A stretch of DNA of 64,000 nt from Megaleporinus macrocephalus (lineage: Eukaryota; Chordata; Actinopteri; Characiformes; Anostomidae). This document shows positions 37,691-63,076 of this stretch, one piece after another (positions within the stretch are counted from its first letter, which is position 1; every line of letters begins with the position of its first letter). The translations under genes were made by a program, and so were the position numbers. The notes below the pieces were generated by a model. It saw nothing but the letters and a program-made list of their open reading frames with translations, searched no databases and was not told where the DNA came from. The stretch lies in NCBI GenBank assembly GCA_021613375.1, contig CM038704.1, forward strand, positions 1,003,788-1,067,787, given 5' to 3'.

Positions 37691-38260
37691 TTTAGCAAGG
37701 AACACTCTGTAACATGGAGAGACACGAGGAGACAGGAAACAAGTGCAGATTTACTGTGGTCCATGATGAAAACCCAAAGAATCAATAGTAATAAAACAAA
37801 GAAGATGAGAAGTAAAGACAGCAGAACATAAACAAAACAAAGGAAAACAAACTACACACAGACGCAGCCAATCCGAGCAAAGACAAGGCAACAACTAGAG
37901 GTACAAATACACAAGGAACTGACATCTTGACTAACGAGTGGGTGGGCCTATAAACTTCACACAGGTGACCAGGAGGCAGCACAGGGGAGGAGATCCAAAT
38001 CAAAACAAGAAGGAAAACAAAAGCACACGGTAGAGATAATAAAGTAAACAAAAACAGAAACAATAGACGATATTCGCACAAACAACAAATTCTAACATAT
38101 AATAGCTTATAATTTAATAACTCATCCATATATTTACGTGTGAAACTGTGAATAAAGTGAATAAAGTGCTGGTGTAAGTTTTGGTCTCTAGTTTATAAAG
38201 TTAAAATCTATTACTGTACAGGATCAGTAACTTATCTTCACTTATCACCTTATCACCACG
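37690..38260. repeat. Dispersed-repeat-like segment, first copy of a local duplication
   Basis: The 3' part, about 38023-38255 (AACAATAGACGATATTCG ... TGCTGGTGTAAGTTTTGGTC ... CAGTAACTTATCTTCACTTA), is repeated at 38586-38800 with substitutions. The upstream part (ACACAAGGAACTGACATCTT and GGGTGGGCCTATAAACTTC) looks like a mobile-element internal region in antisense but has no intact frame. Confidence 0.5.
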
Positions 38261-38550
38261 TTTAGCTGTTGTGGTTGTTGGAATAACAGAAGCTCCTGAT
38301 CTGATTTGTCCTGTATCCCCCTTTAGTATGTAGTAGTAGCACAACAGGATTACAGTTTCGGCGCCTCTGCCTATAGTACCAAGATAGTTTACACAATAAC
38401 ATGCCTCCAGCTTTGTGCAGCAGTTTTGGGGAAGAGCTCTGTCCTCCTCCAGCATGACTGTGTGCAGCTCCGAAAAGACCTGGACTGAGGAGTTTGGTGT
38501 TAAGGAAATCCAGTAGACTGAGTCCTGAACAGCTTCGGGATGCCTATGAT
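38255..38550. repeat. Repeat shared with 40.89-41.22 kb
   Basis: About 290 bp from CACGTTTAGCTGTTGTGGTT through CACAATAACATGCCTCCAGC to CCTGGACTGAGGAGTTTG occurs again at 40895-41215 with scattered differences. The second copy lies next to a Tc1-like end, so the segment is probably part of a transposon. Minus-strand frames here are broken. Confidence 0.7.
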
Positions 38551-38585
38551 TGTGGTTTGCAACAAGAAAACAACAAGAAAAACAA

Positions 38586-38800
38586 AGGCACACAGTAGAG
38601 ACAATAAAGAAGGTAAACAAAGACAGAAACAATAGCCGATATTCGTAGTAACAACAAATTCTAATTAACATAAAATTATAGCTTATTATTGAAACAGTGA
38701 ATAAAGTGAATGAAGTGCTGGTGTAAGTTTTGGTCTCTAGTTTATAAAGTTAGAATCTATTACTGTACAAGATCAGTAACTTATCTTCACTTATCACCTT
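38586..38800. repeat. Second copy of the 38.02-38.26 kb segment
   Basis: Repeats AATAGCCGATATTCG, GTGCTGGTGTAAGTTTTGGT and GATCAGTAACTTATCTTCAC in the same order and orientation, about 560 bp downstream of the first copy. Confidence 0.8.
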
Positions 38801-38854
38801 TACACTCTAACAGAGGAGGTGAAGCAGGTGGACCCTCTGCTGTCCCCCCCGGAC

Positions 38855-39120
38855 ATGTGTGTATTACACTAGAGCAGTTAGCTTTAGCCCCGGAGCTAAT
38901 GTGTGTATTACACTAGAGCAGTTAGCTTTAGCCCTGGAGCTAATGTGTGTATTACACTAGAGCAGTTAGCTTTAGCCCCGGAGCTAATGTGTGTATTACA
39001 CTAGAGCAGTTAGCTTTAGCCCCGGAGCTAATGTGTGTATTACACTAGAGCAGTTAGCTTTAGCCCCGGAGCTAATGTGTGTATTACACTAGAGCAGTTA
39101 GCTTTAGCCCCGGAGCTAAG
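38855..39120. repeat. 44-bp minisatellite (6 units)
   Basis: Six nearly identical units of ATGTGTGTATTACACTAGAG, CAGTTAGCTTTAGCCCCGGA and GCTA. Only one or two substitutions distinguish them, suggesting recent expansion. Confidence 0.95.
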
Positions 39121-39425
39121 CAGAACAACATCCGCTCTGGTTCACGTCTACGGTGGAACTAGAAACACGTAACCGCCTCATTAAAACCTCACTGTTCATA
39201 TAAATTATTAATTTTCATTTACTGTCTGAACAGTTCCAAAGGTTTTAGTCTGGGGTCCCTCACATGCGGCAGCAGCACGTTCCACCATACCAATAACACG
39301 GGGCTGCTCACGGACGTGCCTGACTTTAAATCGACGCTGCGAAACGCTGATATCGGCCGATGCTGATTTATAAAAATAAGGCTAAAATCAGCCCAATATA
39401 TCGGTCGATCTCTTGTACACACAGT
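39121..39425. other. No gene seen
   Basis: Short unique-looking segment. The minus-strand frame at 39219-39431 has no known domain. Confidence 0.35.
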
Positions 39426-39429
39426 GCTC

Positions 39430-39955
39430 ACTGCCAGCTGCTCAACAGAGGCTGAAATCCAGTTAATTCCAGAGATGTTGGATGGAGTAGAGGTCAGTCA
39501 GATTCTGCCACACCAAACCGTCTCTGTATGGACCTCGCTCTCTGCACGAGTCCTGCTGAAACAGAGAACCATGAAAAACAGCCTCTGTCCATTACTCCAC
39601 CACAGCTCTCAGCCAGGTAGCGTTTTTCTGGCATCCACCGAACCCAGATTCATCCGTCAGACTGCCAGATGGTGGAATGTGATTCATCCCTCTGGAGAAC
39701 ACGCCTCTACATTTCTACACGTCCTCAGCTGCTCGGACACAGAGACGTGGATCATGAAGCTCCTAACGATCAGTTCTCGTGTTAACATTCTCGCTCCAGA
39801 AGCAGTTCAGAACTTGGTAGCGAGTACTGCAATTGAGAACTGAGAATCTTGTGTGTCTATTTTTACTCCAGTCCAGCACTTACAGGTGTCTAGGTCAGCT
39901 CTAGCAGGGCAGAAATCTGACGAACTGACCTGCTGGGAAAAGTGCTGCATGGTGA
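39430..39955 (-). pseudogene. Decayed Tc1-like transposase region (antisense)
   Basis: The landmarks TTTTTCTGGCATCCACCGAA, CCCAGATTCATCCGTCAGAC, TGCCAGATGGTGGAATGTGA, TTCATCCCTCTGGAGAACAC and CTGACGAACTGACCTGCTGG match, from memory, the antisense of a common fish Tc1-like transposase gene in the right order. The 139-codon plus-strand frame is the antisense shadow of that dead gene. Confidence 0.65.
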
Positions 39956-40890
39956 CAGGCAGTGATGGATAGATGTGTGTTCTGGTGTATGTATGGTGTG
40001 TCCACTACTGTTTGTTTTGTACTGTGTGTGTGTTGATGTTTTCCTGCTGGCTGAGGAGTCTCCACCAAGATGACCACCAAACAGCTATGATGCAATTGGG
40101 ACTGGCCTCTTGGGTGGCAGTGCATCGAAGCTATTGTTTGAAGCTACATTGCACCTATGTGGCTGCCTGGGCTTGACACTTGCATGTCCAGGGGTTTGTC
40201 TGGATTGGTGGTGTTCAGCTATGATGACCTTGGGCTGGTTGGCGCTACATTGCAGCTACGTGGCTACCTGGGGCGACTGTTTGGGCGAGAATGCATTGCA
40301 GCTCTGAAGCTGTTGGACTGGTTGGTGTTCTGCTGCATAAGGGCGTTTTTGGCCTTCGAGGTTCCTGGGCCAGCTGCTGGACTTTCTGGACCTGCTAAGG
40401 GAAGCTAGCTCTGGGAACTAAATATCTAAATATAATATACAGGCACCAACAGCACTACATATATAAGCCTCAGAAAAAAACAATGTAAGACTTTAAATAC
40501 AAGCTTTTAGAAAATGGCTTTAAGCTCTTCTAGTTTTAGAGTTGAGGTGATACAGTCAAACCTACCATGCAGTACAATAACCATACTACACCTGCCTGCC
40601 TCCCTTTAGGCCAGAAATACTTTACACCTGGATGCTAATGCAGAGTCTTTGAGCTATGCAGAATTGGTTTTGTGCGTTGTTGCATTCAAAAATCCATCAC
40701 AACGCAATTCATAACATAACACAAGCTGCATTCGGAGCTGGGGGGCGCTATAACAACAGCCAAGCCTGACCAAAGAGTCTCTTACCACCAGTGCGCCAAA
40801 GTAGACAAACAGTTTACTCATACACAAAAATAGTTCACTTACATCACTTACCTTTACACTCTAACAGAGCAGGTGAAGCAGATGGACCCT
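39956..40890. other. No gene seen; diverged internal duplication
   Basis: GAAGCTACATTGCACCTATG at about 40139 and GGCGCTACATTGCAGCTACG at about 40241, each followed by TGGCT-CCTGGG, show an old tandem duplication of about 100 bp. No exon is supported. Confidence 0.4.
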
Positions 40891-40894
40891 CTGC

Positions 40895-41400
40895 TGTCCA
40901 CGTTTAGCTGTTGTGGTTGTTGGAATAACAGAAGATCCTGATCTCATTTGTCCTCTATCAGCCCCCTTAGGTATGTAGTGTTTAAACCTCCACAGTAGCA
41001 CAACAGGATTACAGTTTTGGCGCCTCTGCCTACAGCACAAAGGCAGTTTACACAATAACATGCCTCCAGCTTTGTGCAGCAGTTTGGGGAAGAACTCTTT
41101 CCTCCTCCAGCATGACTGTGTGCACAAAGCAGCTCCATGAAGACCTGGACTGAGGAGTTTGATATGGAGGAACTCCAGAGTCCTGAACACCTTCGAGATG
41201 CCTGTGGATTGTAGATTGCGATTGTCACAAATACTGTTTTGAATGGACACAGATTCCCACAAACTCACCACAATCCTGTTGAAAGCCTCCCAGAAGAGTG
41301 GAGACTGTTGTTTTCCATAAAAGGCCACAGTTTTGGGTCATATATCTCTAATAGGCAGGTGTCCACATACTTTTGGCCATATAGTGCATGTAAAACAGAC
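40895..41400. mobile_element. Tc1-like nonautonomous element
   Basis: The left part is the repeat also seen at 38.26-38.55 kb. The right part contains CTCCCAGAAGAGTGGAGACT and ends in GTGTCCACATACTTTTGGCC and ATATAGTGCA, which match the end of a common fish Tc1-like transposon from memory. No intact transposase remains. Confidence 0.6.
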
Positions 41401-42455
41401 ATTCAGGTGTGTCCAAACATTTGACTGGCACTACAATTACTAAGGGAAGACTGAATACACAACAGATCATTGAATCTTTACTGACCCCTACTGGCAGAGA
41501 ATAAACCTTACAGCACAACCACAGACACACAGTTCGGCTGCATTACAGAGAAATCACACACTAGAAGAATTAATTCTCTTATTTATTCATTCAAACATAA
41601 TTATTTCACATATACATTCTGAATCTGTTTGATCACTGAATACATTCGGAACAGCTCAGTTTGGTGTTGTGAACAGAGCAGGATGTTGTAAAAGGCACTC
41701 TCGCGTCATTTCCATGTTTATTTTTTTCATAAATTAAATTAAACTCCCGTTTATGAGCTTTTGGGCTTTACAGCATTTACAACCTCATTCCACTGTAATT
41801 ACGTCCAAACAGTTTTGACTGCGTGTGTGATGACCTGTTCCAAAGTCCACACCATTGTGACGCAATGGACAAGCACTCATATACATATTGTACCGTATCT
41901 CCGTCAGACGCTCTCGTAATAGTACCTTCAAAGCAGTGTGTTAGGATATCAGCAGGGCTGCTGGTCCAAAGTCTGGAATCATTGTTTTCAGTAATATAAG
42001 GATGCGCATATGAGATTCTCGTCCAGTACTACACAGGGTTCAGATGCCAGAAAGCTGTAAATAAAGATTTGTTTACTTTGAGATACAAGTTTAAGTGGAA
42101 CTGTGAACTGTTCAGTGAGTGATTACAAACTTTTGAACACTAGTGTTGAGACAGGGTTGAGCTCAGTGTGGTGCACATCATAGAAACTAGACATAGTTTG
42201 AAACTGAGAAAGCTAATGGTACGAACAGATTGAACACATACTACATTTTTCTTTCTTTTCACCAGACATCATATGGACATTATTTCTGGGGCCTAAAATT
42301 GGTCATGATGGTCATTATTTAGTCTAAAAATAGATATTTGGGCTGTTTTGTGTCCATCTGACTTACACATACAGCCCAAACACAGTCATGAAAATCCTCA
42401 CTAAGAGTTTCTCAACGTCTTTTTAATATAAATACAATTAATGATCTGTTAAAAG
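41401..42455. other. No gene seen
   Basis: AT-rich unique-looking DNA; no exon or recognised repeat. Confidence 0.35.
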
Positions 42456-42459
42456 GTAA

Positions 42460-42865
42460 ACTGATGTATCTGAATACCCCAGAAAGTAACGGGTGAGAGG
42501 GCCTGTCTTTTAGGCTATGTCTTCTACGTCATCTTAAAAGCTGCCATATTTAATCAAGGGCAAGTTTTTCCAATGGCAAGGTGGTCGTGTAGCAAATCGA
42601 AGAAGACCAGAATCTCAAAAATCAATTGATGCAATCAGATTTACAATATCTCTTGTAGTTCAAACGTTATCAACACAGAAAGTTGTAACTACAACAACAA
42701 CCACATTGAACAACATGTGTGCTGTCCCTGGTGATCTGAAGGTACAGATCTGTTGTGAACAATTCTAGTCTTCTTTGATCTGATTCACGACCACCTTCCA
42801 ATTGGAAAAACTTGCCCTTGATCCAATATGGTGGCATTCAAGATATGTATATGTATGTATGGCAA
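42460..42865. mobile_element. Fold-back MITE, same family as two copies in an mst1r intron
   Basis: The inner arms at about 42537-42612 and 42763-42845 are inverted repeats (GCCATATTTAATCAAGGGCA, AGTTTTTCCAATGGCAAGGT against ACCTTCCAATTGGAAAAACT, TGCCCTTGATCCAATATGG). The left part (TGATGTATCTGAATACCCCA, GAAAGTAACGGGTGAG) matches the reverse complement of 61.22-61.26 kb. Confidence 0.75.
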
Positions 42866-43235
42866 CCTGTCAATGATGTACCCCGTCTTCGTCCAATGAC
42901 ACTGGGCTACAAAACATGATCTCTATTGTGTTGGACCAGTTTGAGAGTTTGAGAGATATTTAATTTGAGAGTAATTAAATATGTAGTATGATGAATTTAT
43001 TTCGAGTTCAGAAAATTAGATTGAAGATTAGCTGCTAGAACGACCTGGAAATGGTGTCTTCTCACCCTTACTTTACAACCAAATCTCAATCTGGGTGGGT
43101 TATGGTGGGTTATGTTTTACAGTGAAGCCGTAAAGGAAGTAGCTTTACTGAAAAAACAGCCTGAAACGTAAAAATCATAATTTAAAAGTGGGGTCAGGAG
43201 TTTTTCACGTCGCAAGTTTTTATGTACTAACGTTA

Positions 43236-43640
43236 CACACACAGACTCCAACAAAGGGTCCGTCTCAGTGATCAAAATCAACATCATACTGATAAAAATC
43301 TGGTGATCAATAATAATAGATAATCCACGTACATCCCCAGAAGACATGGCCTTCACCAGGTTTTGACTGAGTTCTCTTTGAATTCTCTTTTAATCAGCAG
43401 ATTCGTCCACTCAAGGCCGAATCACAGCCCATGTTACACAAACTGCATGCAATTACACCTTTCCACCAGAGAGGTCGCCAAATCTCACATAGAGCCCATT
43501 CGCACCTTACCAGGGCAAATATGGAAAACCCAATATATATCTTGCTTTTTTAAATAAAGGAGTCTAAAATATGGTGTAATACGAAATTAAATAAAATTCA
43601 AATTAAATATTTACTCTTCATACAGCCCATATATCGTCCA
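43236..43640. repeat. Duplicated segment, copy 1
   Basis: From ACACACAGACTCCAACAAAG to ATATGGTGTAATACGAAAT this segment is about 85-90 percent alike to 44632-45040. Both keep a 64-codon plus-strand frame (MTEFSLNSL...) and a minus-strand frame (SIIIDHQIFISMMLIL). The shared frames reflect duplication; no known protein is recognised. Confidence 0.85.
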
Positions 43641-44560
43641 ATCGTCCAGCGAAAAACAAGTATCTCCAAAATAGTAGTTTTACAGGAGAGAACAAAAACA
43701 GCCTTAACTTTCAATGTAAGTCAGTAAAAGCAGATTTTTTTTCAAGTCATTTTGAAGCATTTCTATTGGTCCATTCATCCTGGAATACACAACATAAACG
43801 GCTGTCTTGTTCAAATAATGCAGAAACATTTAAATCAACAGAAATAGATGTTTTTTTATTGGACGGCGATTATATGTAAAATAAGCTGCAGCCTGTTTGT
43901 GACATCACAGAAACCAATTCATTTACATACATCCCCCTTTTCAGCCTACAGCAGTTTAGCCCCGCCCACTCATCCTGTAGTTCTAAAGATTGTTTTAGCT
44001 GTTAGAGCCTCTGAATGAGGCACGGCAGCCAATCAGAACAGAGCTCATTTACATGTATCAGTCTTAAAGGCACAGTAAGAGCTTGTTTTATTCTAAGGGA
44101 TGAAGAGAGGCTGGAAAACGGTCATGTAGAATAAATTGTGGTCATATTTGGTGTATAAGAACAAACAAACGTTGTAAGAAAGGAAAAGTTAAGGGCCGTT
44201 TTTGGTGATGGGATCATGTTAAGCTGATAAATGGATTCCTAAACTACACTCAGAGGTGGGAATGAAATACGCAGGACATGCGAGGACTCGTATCGTTATG
44301 GGGAAAAGAATAAACAAAACAGAAAACAACATGTGCTGATGTGCTTCTCATGCAGGTAAAGTACAATCGGGTCCAAAAGTACAAAACTGGTCAAACTGGG
44401 GACGCATTTCAGTGAAAGCTGTAACTAGAAGTTTCTCCAGACACGATCTGGACAGGAAACTCGAGCTAATGTGAGGTGTAAACAAGCTCACAGTGCAGTC
44501 TAGCTCGACAAGAGGTTTTTATGATGTCACAATATCTTTTTCTGTGTCTCATAATGTCTA
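43641..44560. other. No gene seen; repeat pieces
   Basis: Contains GGCAGCCAATCAGAACAGAG and TCAGTCTTAAAGGCACAGTA at about 44025-44082, which recur at 56.49-56.54 kb inside mst1r, and TTGGAGC-CATTTCTATTGGT-like words that recur at 50.1-50.8 kb. These mark a dispersed repeat family. No exon. Confidence 0.45.
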
Positions 44561-44561
44561 G

Positions 44562-45576
44562 TTCACACTACACGATTTTAGCCTGTTTTTTTTCAGTCGC
44601 CGACTGTTTTTTGTGGATCGGCGACAAAAACACACACACAGAGACTCCAACAGAGGGTCCGGCTCAGTGTTCAAGGCTCTAATGATCAAAATCAACATCA
44701 TACTGATAAAAATCTGGTGATCAATAATAATAGATAAACCACTCACATCCTCAGAAGACATGGCCTTCCCCAGGTTTTGACTGAGTTCTCTTTGAATTCT
44801 CTTTCAATCAGCCGATTCGTCCACTCGAGGCCGAAGCACAGCCCACATTACGCATGGCACATGCAATTACGCCTTTCCACCAGAGAGGTCGCCAAATCTC
44901 ACAGAGAGCCCATTCGCACCTCACCAAGGCAAATATGGAAAACCCAATATATATCTTGCTTTTTTAAATAAAGGAGTCTAAAATATGGTGTAATATGAAA
45001 TGTATGATTAAATATTTACTCTGCATACAGCCTGCATATCGTCACTGTCCACCGACTAATCGCAGACGCTCGGCAAACATCTAGCAAGTTTAATATCTAG
45101 ACCAGTTGGCGACAGAGTCAACAGCAGCGCCTAGCTGCAGCCAATGGGATGGTGCTGAGAGAGAACCACGTCACCGGTTACGTAATCTCTCTGCGGCTGC
45201 GGGCGACACATACATTTTCATTGATAAAATATTAAATATTTACCTCCAGCTCTCTCTGCAGAGCAGACAGTCCCTGCTGGCCTCGTGTATTTATCTATCT
45301 TCATATCTTTTTCTTCTTTCTTGCAGATCAGCTCAGTAACAGCTCGTACTGCTGGTTTGTTGACGTCCGTTTTGGAAATAGTGTATGTTCTACGTGGTAT
45401 CGCTAGCTTTTTCGTGTGTTCTCGTGAGGAAAACCTATTTTGAGACGGCAATTCTCTGGAGCGAAAGTTGTGTAATTGGTGACAATGTGTTGCCGACCAG
45501 TTATGTAGTGTGAAATCCACCACAACTAAAAGAATCACGATTACAGCTCAACCAGTCGCGTAGTGTGAACCAGGTA
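44562..45576. mobile_element. DNA element with inverted ends (about 1 kb)
   Basis: The left end AGTTCACACTACACGATTTT and the right end AGTCGCGTAGTGTGAACCAG are inverted relative to each other (TTCACACTAC(A/G)CGA shared). Inside lies copy 2 (44632-45040) of the segment at 43.24-43.64 kb. CACTACACGA/TCGTGTAGTG-type ends suggest a hAT- or Harbinger-like nonautonomous element; no transposase is present. Confidence 0.6.
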
Positions 45577-45904
45577 TAAGTTAGAACAGGCAAAGTCAGT
45601 CTACATTTTTATGATCATTTGTGATTAAGTTCCCGTCTGGAAAGTCACGTTTAAGTACTGATGATATCAATGACATACTCAAAACAGCATGTTGTGACAT
45701 TGTGATGTAATTTATCTTAATATTGATAAATACTGTAGCTCTATGCTGGATGGTAGGACACTGTTTCATATTATATGTTATAGTAATAAATGATGTTGCA
45801 GTGTGCTTTTCTGGGATTATCATTAATACTGTCAGTACTTAACGTACACAGACTACATGCTTCATTACAATGTGAACTGGATTTAGTGCAGCACAGAATA
45901 AAAT

Positions 45905-45934
45905 TATTGTTATTATTATTATTATTATTATTAT
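45905..45934. repeat. (TTA)n microsatellite
   Basis: About ten TTA units. The surrounding 45.58-46.3 kb shows no gene. Confidence 0.9.
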
Positions 45935-46309
45935 GCTACTACAGGTTCTATTCTGTTTGTTCTGACTTATTAAATCTTAGGAAAAAAATTTAATATCATG
46001 GCACATATCATGTATTATGATATCCTATGTTTGTCTTATTGCATATCTGCTCTTAAGCAAGCTGGTTTTGATTTGGTTCATGTTCATGTTGGTTCTTAAG
46101 TGATTGGAACAGCCGCCACTGTCGGTTTCTAAGCTTCCCAGACAAAAATATTAGTCCCCTTGTGTGTTTAAGGTGGTAGTAACTTCAGGCTCCTGCAGAT
46201 GGCGCTGTGTGAGGATGATCAGCAGCTCAGCAGATGATGATTAATGGTAAGGCGTGACTGTGTTTGAGCCTCGATGTGAATGAAGAAGCTGAATTTGCAG
46301 GTATATGGA

Positions 46310-46935
46310 AGCGTATGGTCAGTAAGAGTCACCAGCGGCGGCAGAGGTCCCAGTTTACGGGATGTTCTCGCCAGAACTGTGGACGAAACTGACCAACAGG
46401 GGCCGCCAGTGTGTGTCACAGCTTGTGATAACAAAAGCTAATCAGGCAAGGACTGGTTTTAGAAGTCAACACAGGTTCTTCACCAGCAAATTCTGAAGGA
46501 ACTCTCAGGGAAGCGCATACCAGGCACCCAACTGGGCCTTTGCTGCCCAGTGACACAGGATATCTGGACTGTCCATGACTGGAAATGTGTTTACGTCTGG
46601 GTGTGAGGGATGCTGGGTGTTGCGTTCATCGAAGACCTCAGGAAGCCCTCACTGGGGCCTGTGTGGTAAGGGTGTGGCTCAGGCTGGAGGAGCTCTGTGA
46701 TGTTCTGGGGGGTTTTAATTACACAGAAACGGGTCCTGGAGCTGCTGGACACCCTTCCCTGTATTCCAACATGACAATTCTCGCGTCCACAGGGCTGCAC
46801 ATGTGACTGATCGGTACGATGGACGTTCAAGAGCGTTCATACATACGGACTGGCCTGAAAAATACCCAGATCTGAATCCTCCTGGAAATCTGTGGGACTA
46901 AATGGACTAAATGGTCCAGTGCATGTCAAATCAAA
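46310..46935 (+). pseudogene. Decayed mariner/Tc1-like transposase
   Basis: Plus-strand pieces in broken frames read RDVLARTVDET-like, then an RDAGCCVHRR-like stretch, then ...CSGGF, and finally TDWPEKYPDLNPPGNLWD at about 46847-46900, where the catalytic E of the usual [11 protein letters not shown] is lost. Frameshifts separate the pieces. The order fits a Tc1/mariner transposase. Confidence 0.55.
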
Positions 46936-47488
46936 TAACAGCTGTTATCTGAGCTGGTAGAGGTATTACATGCTATCACATATGATTCTGTCACAGGTGA
47001 CTATGTTTTTGTCCGGTGATCTTATTTCCCAGCACTGGCTCTTTATACTGAACTACCCTCGAAATGTATTACGTGATATAAACAGTTAAACTGTCTGGAA
47101 TAGCAGACGCAATAGTAGTCACGACATGCCGAGAGATCTGAAGGGCTGTGTATGTATATGAGGTCATCAAAAATAAACTCTTCTACGGTCGGTATGTGGG
47201 CGAAGAGAAGAATAAGATTCGTCTAACCAGTCAACATAAAAAAACAAGAGTATTCAGCTGCAGTTCAGTGCAAAATACGATCCTCCTAGAAAAGTAAACA
47301 TCCAGTCCAGAAAGACCAGAGCGAACCTGAGAGCGAGTGCGGTACCGGGTTCCTGTTCCAGAGGAGGTCAGAAGGTTGCACGTCAGCGTGTTTACACAGA
47401 CAGTAAACTCCCGCTCCGCCGCGTGCTGTGGTTTTCCTCCAGAACAGGCCTATGACTGTTTATACGGACCAACAGAGTTAGAGTCAGT
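46936..47488 (-). other. Presumed 3' flank / 3' UTR of mst1r
   Basis: Downstream (minus strand) of the mst1r stop codon. I see no AATAAA on the minus strand within the first 400 bp after the stop, so the polyadenylation site cannot be placed. No other gene is visible. Confidence 0.4.
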
Positions 47489-62242
<14,754 letters not shown>

Positions 62243-62266
62243 CTGAGCGGAGAGACAGGTCATGAG

Positions 62267-62269
<3 letters not shown>

Positions 62270-62343
<74 letters not shown>
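62270..62343. repeat. (GT)n microsatellite in mst1r intron
   Basis: GT run of about 72 bp interrupted by two GTAT/GCGT changes, directly upstream (gene direction) of the exon 6 equivalent. 62344-62560 is plain intron. Confidence 0.96.
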
Positions 62344-62345
<2 letters not shown>

Positions 62346-62564
62346 TTCAGTGCGGTATTCCAACAATATAATTTCAACAAACCCCATGTTCAGTGTTTAA
62401 AGGACCAGCAGACTGTAAAACTGTATGTAATAGACAGACATACCCAGAACCTCAAACTCCGTTCTTCAGATACAAATCCTGCTTTTACAGAAGAGGGAGG
62501 ATAAACGGGCCGAGCTCCAAATCCTACACTGTTACGTAACAGACTGATTAATATTTACACCCCC

Positions 62565-63076
62565 AACATTTACATACAACCACAACACCAACCAGCAACC
62601 AGAACATTTACACACAACCAAAACACCAACCAGCAACCAGAACATTTACACACAACCACAACACCAACCAGCAACCAGAACATTTACACACAACCACAAC
62701 ACCAACCAGCAACCAGAACATTTACACACAAACACAACACCAACCAGAACATTTACACACAACCACAACACCAACCAGCAACCAGAACATTTACACACAA
62801 CCACAACACCAACCAGCAACCAGAACATTTACACACAACCACAACACCAACCAGAACATTTACACACAACCACAACACCAACCAGAACATTTACACACCA
62901 CCACAACACCAACCAGCAACCAGAACATTTACACACAACCACAACACCAACCAGAACATTTACACACAACCACAACACCAACCAGCAACCAGAACATTTA
63001 CACACAACCACAACAACAACCAGCAACCAGAACATTTACACACAACCACAACACCAACCAGCAACCAGAACATTTA
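62565..63076. repeat. 38/31-bp minisatellite in mst1r intron
   Basis: Units of CAACCACAACACCAACCAGC plus AACCAGAACATTTACACA (38 bp), mixed with a 31-bp form lacking AGCAACC. About 14 units. The next element is inserted at its right end. Confidence 0.95.

Noticed and set aside
39424..39843. 139-codon plus-strand frame
   Set aside because: It is the antisense shadow of a decayed Tc1-like transposase gene.
43117..44971. Paired 64-codon plus-strand and about 70-codon minus-strand frames present twice
   Set aside because: Similarity reflects duplication of a repeat segment; no known protein is recognised and no selection can be inferred from two copies.
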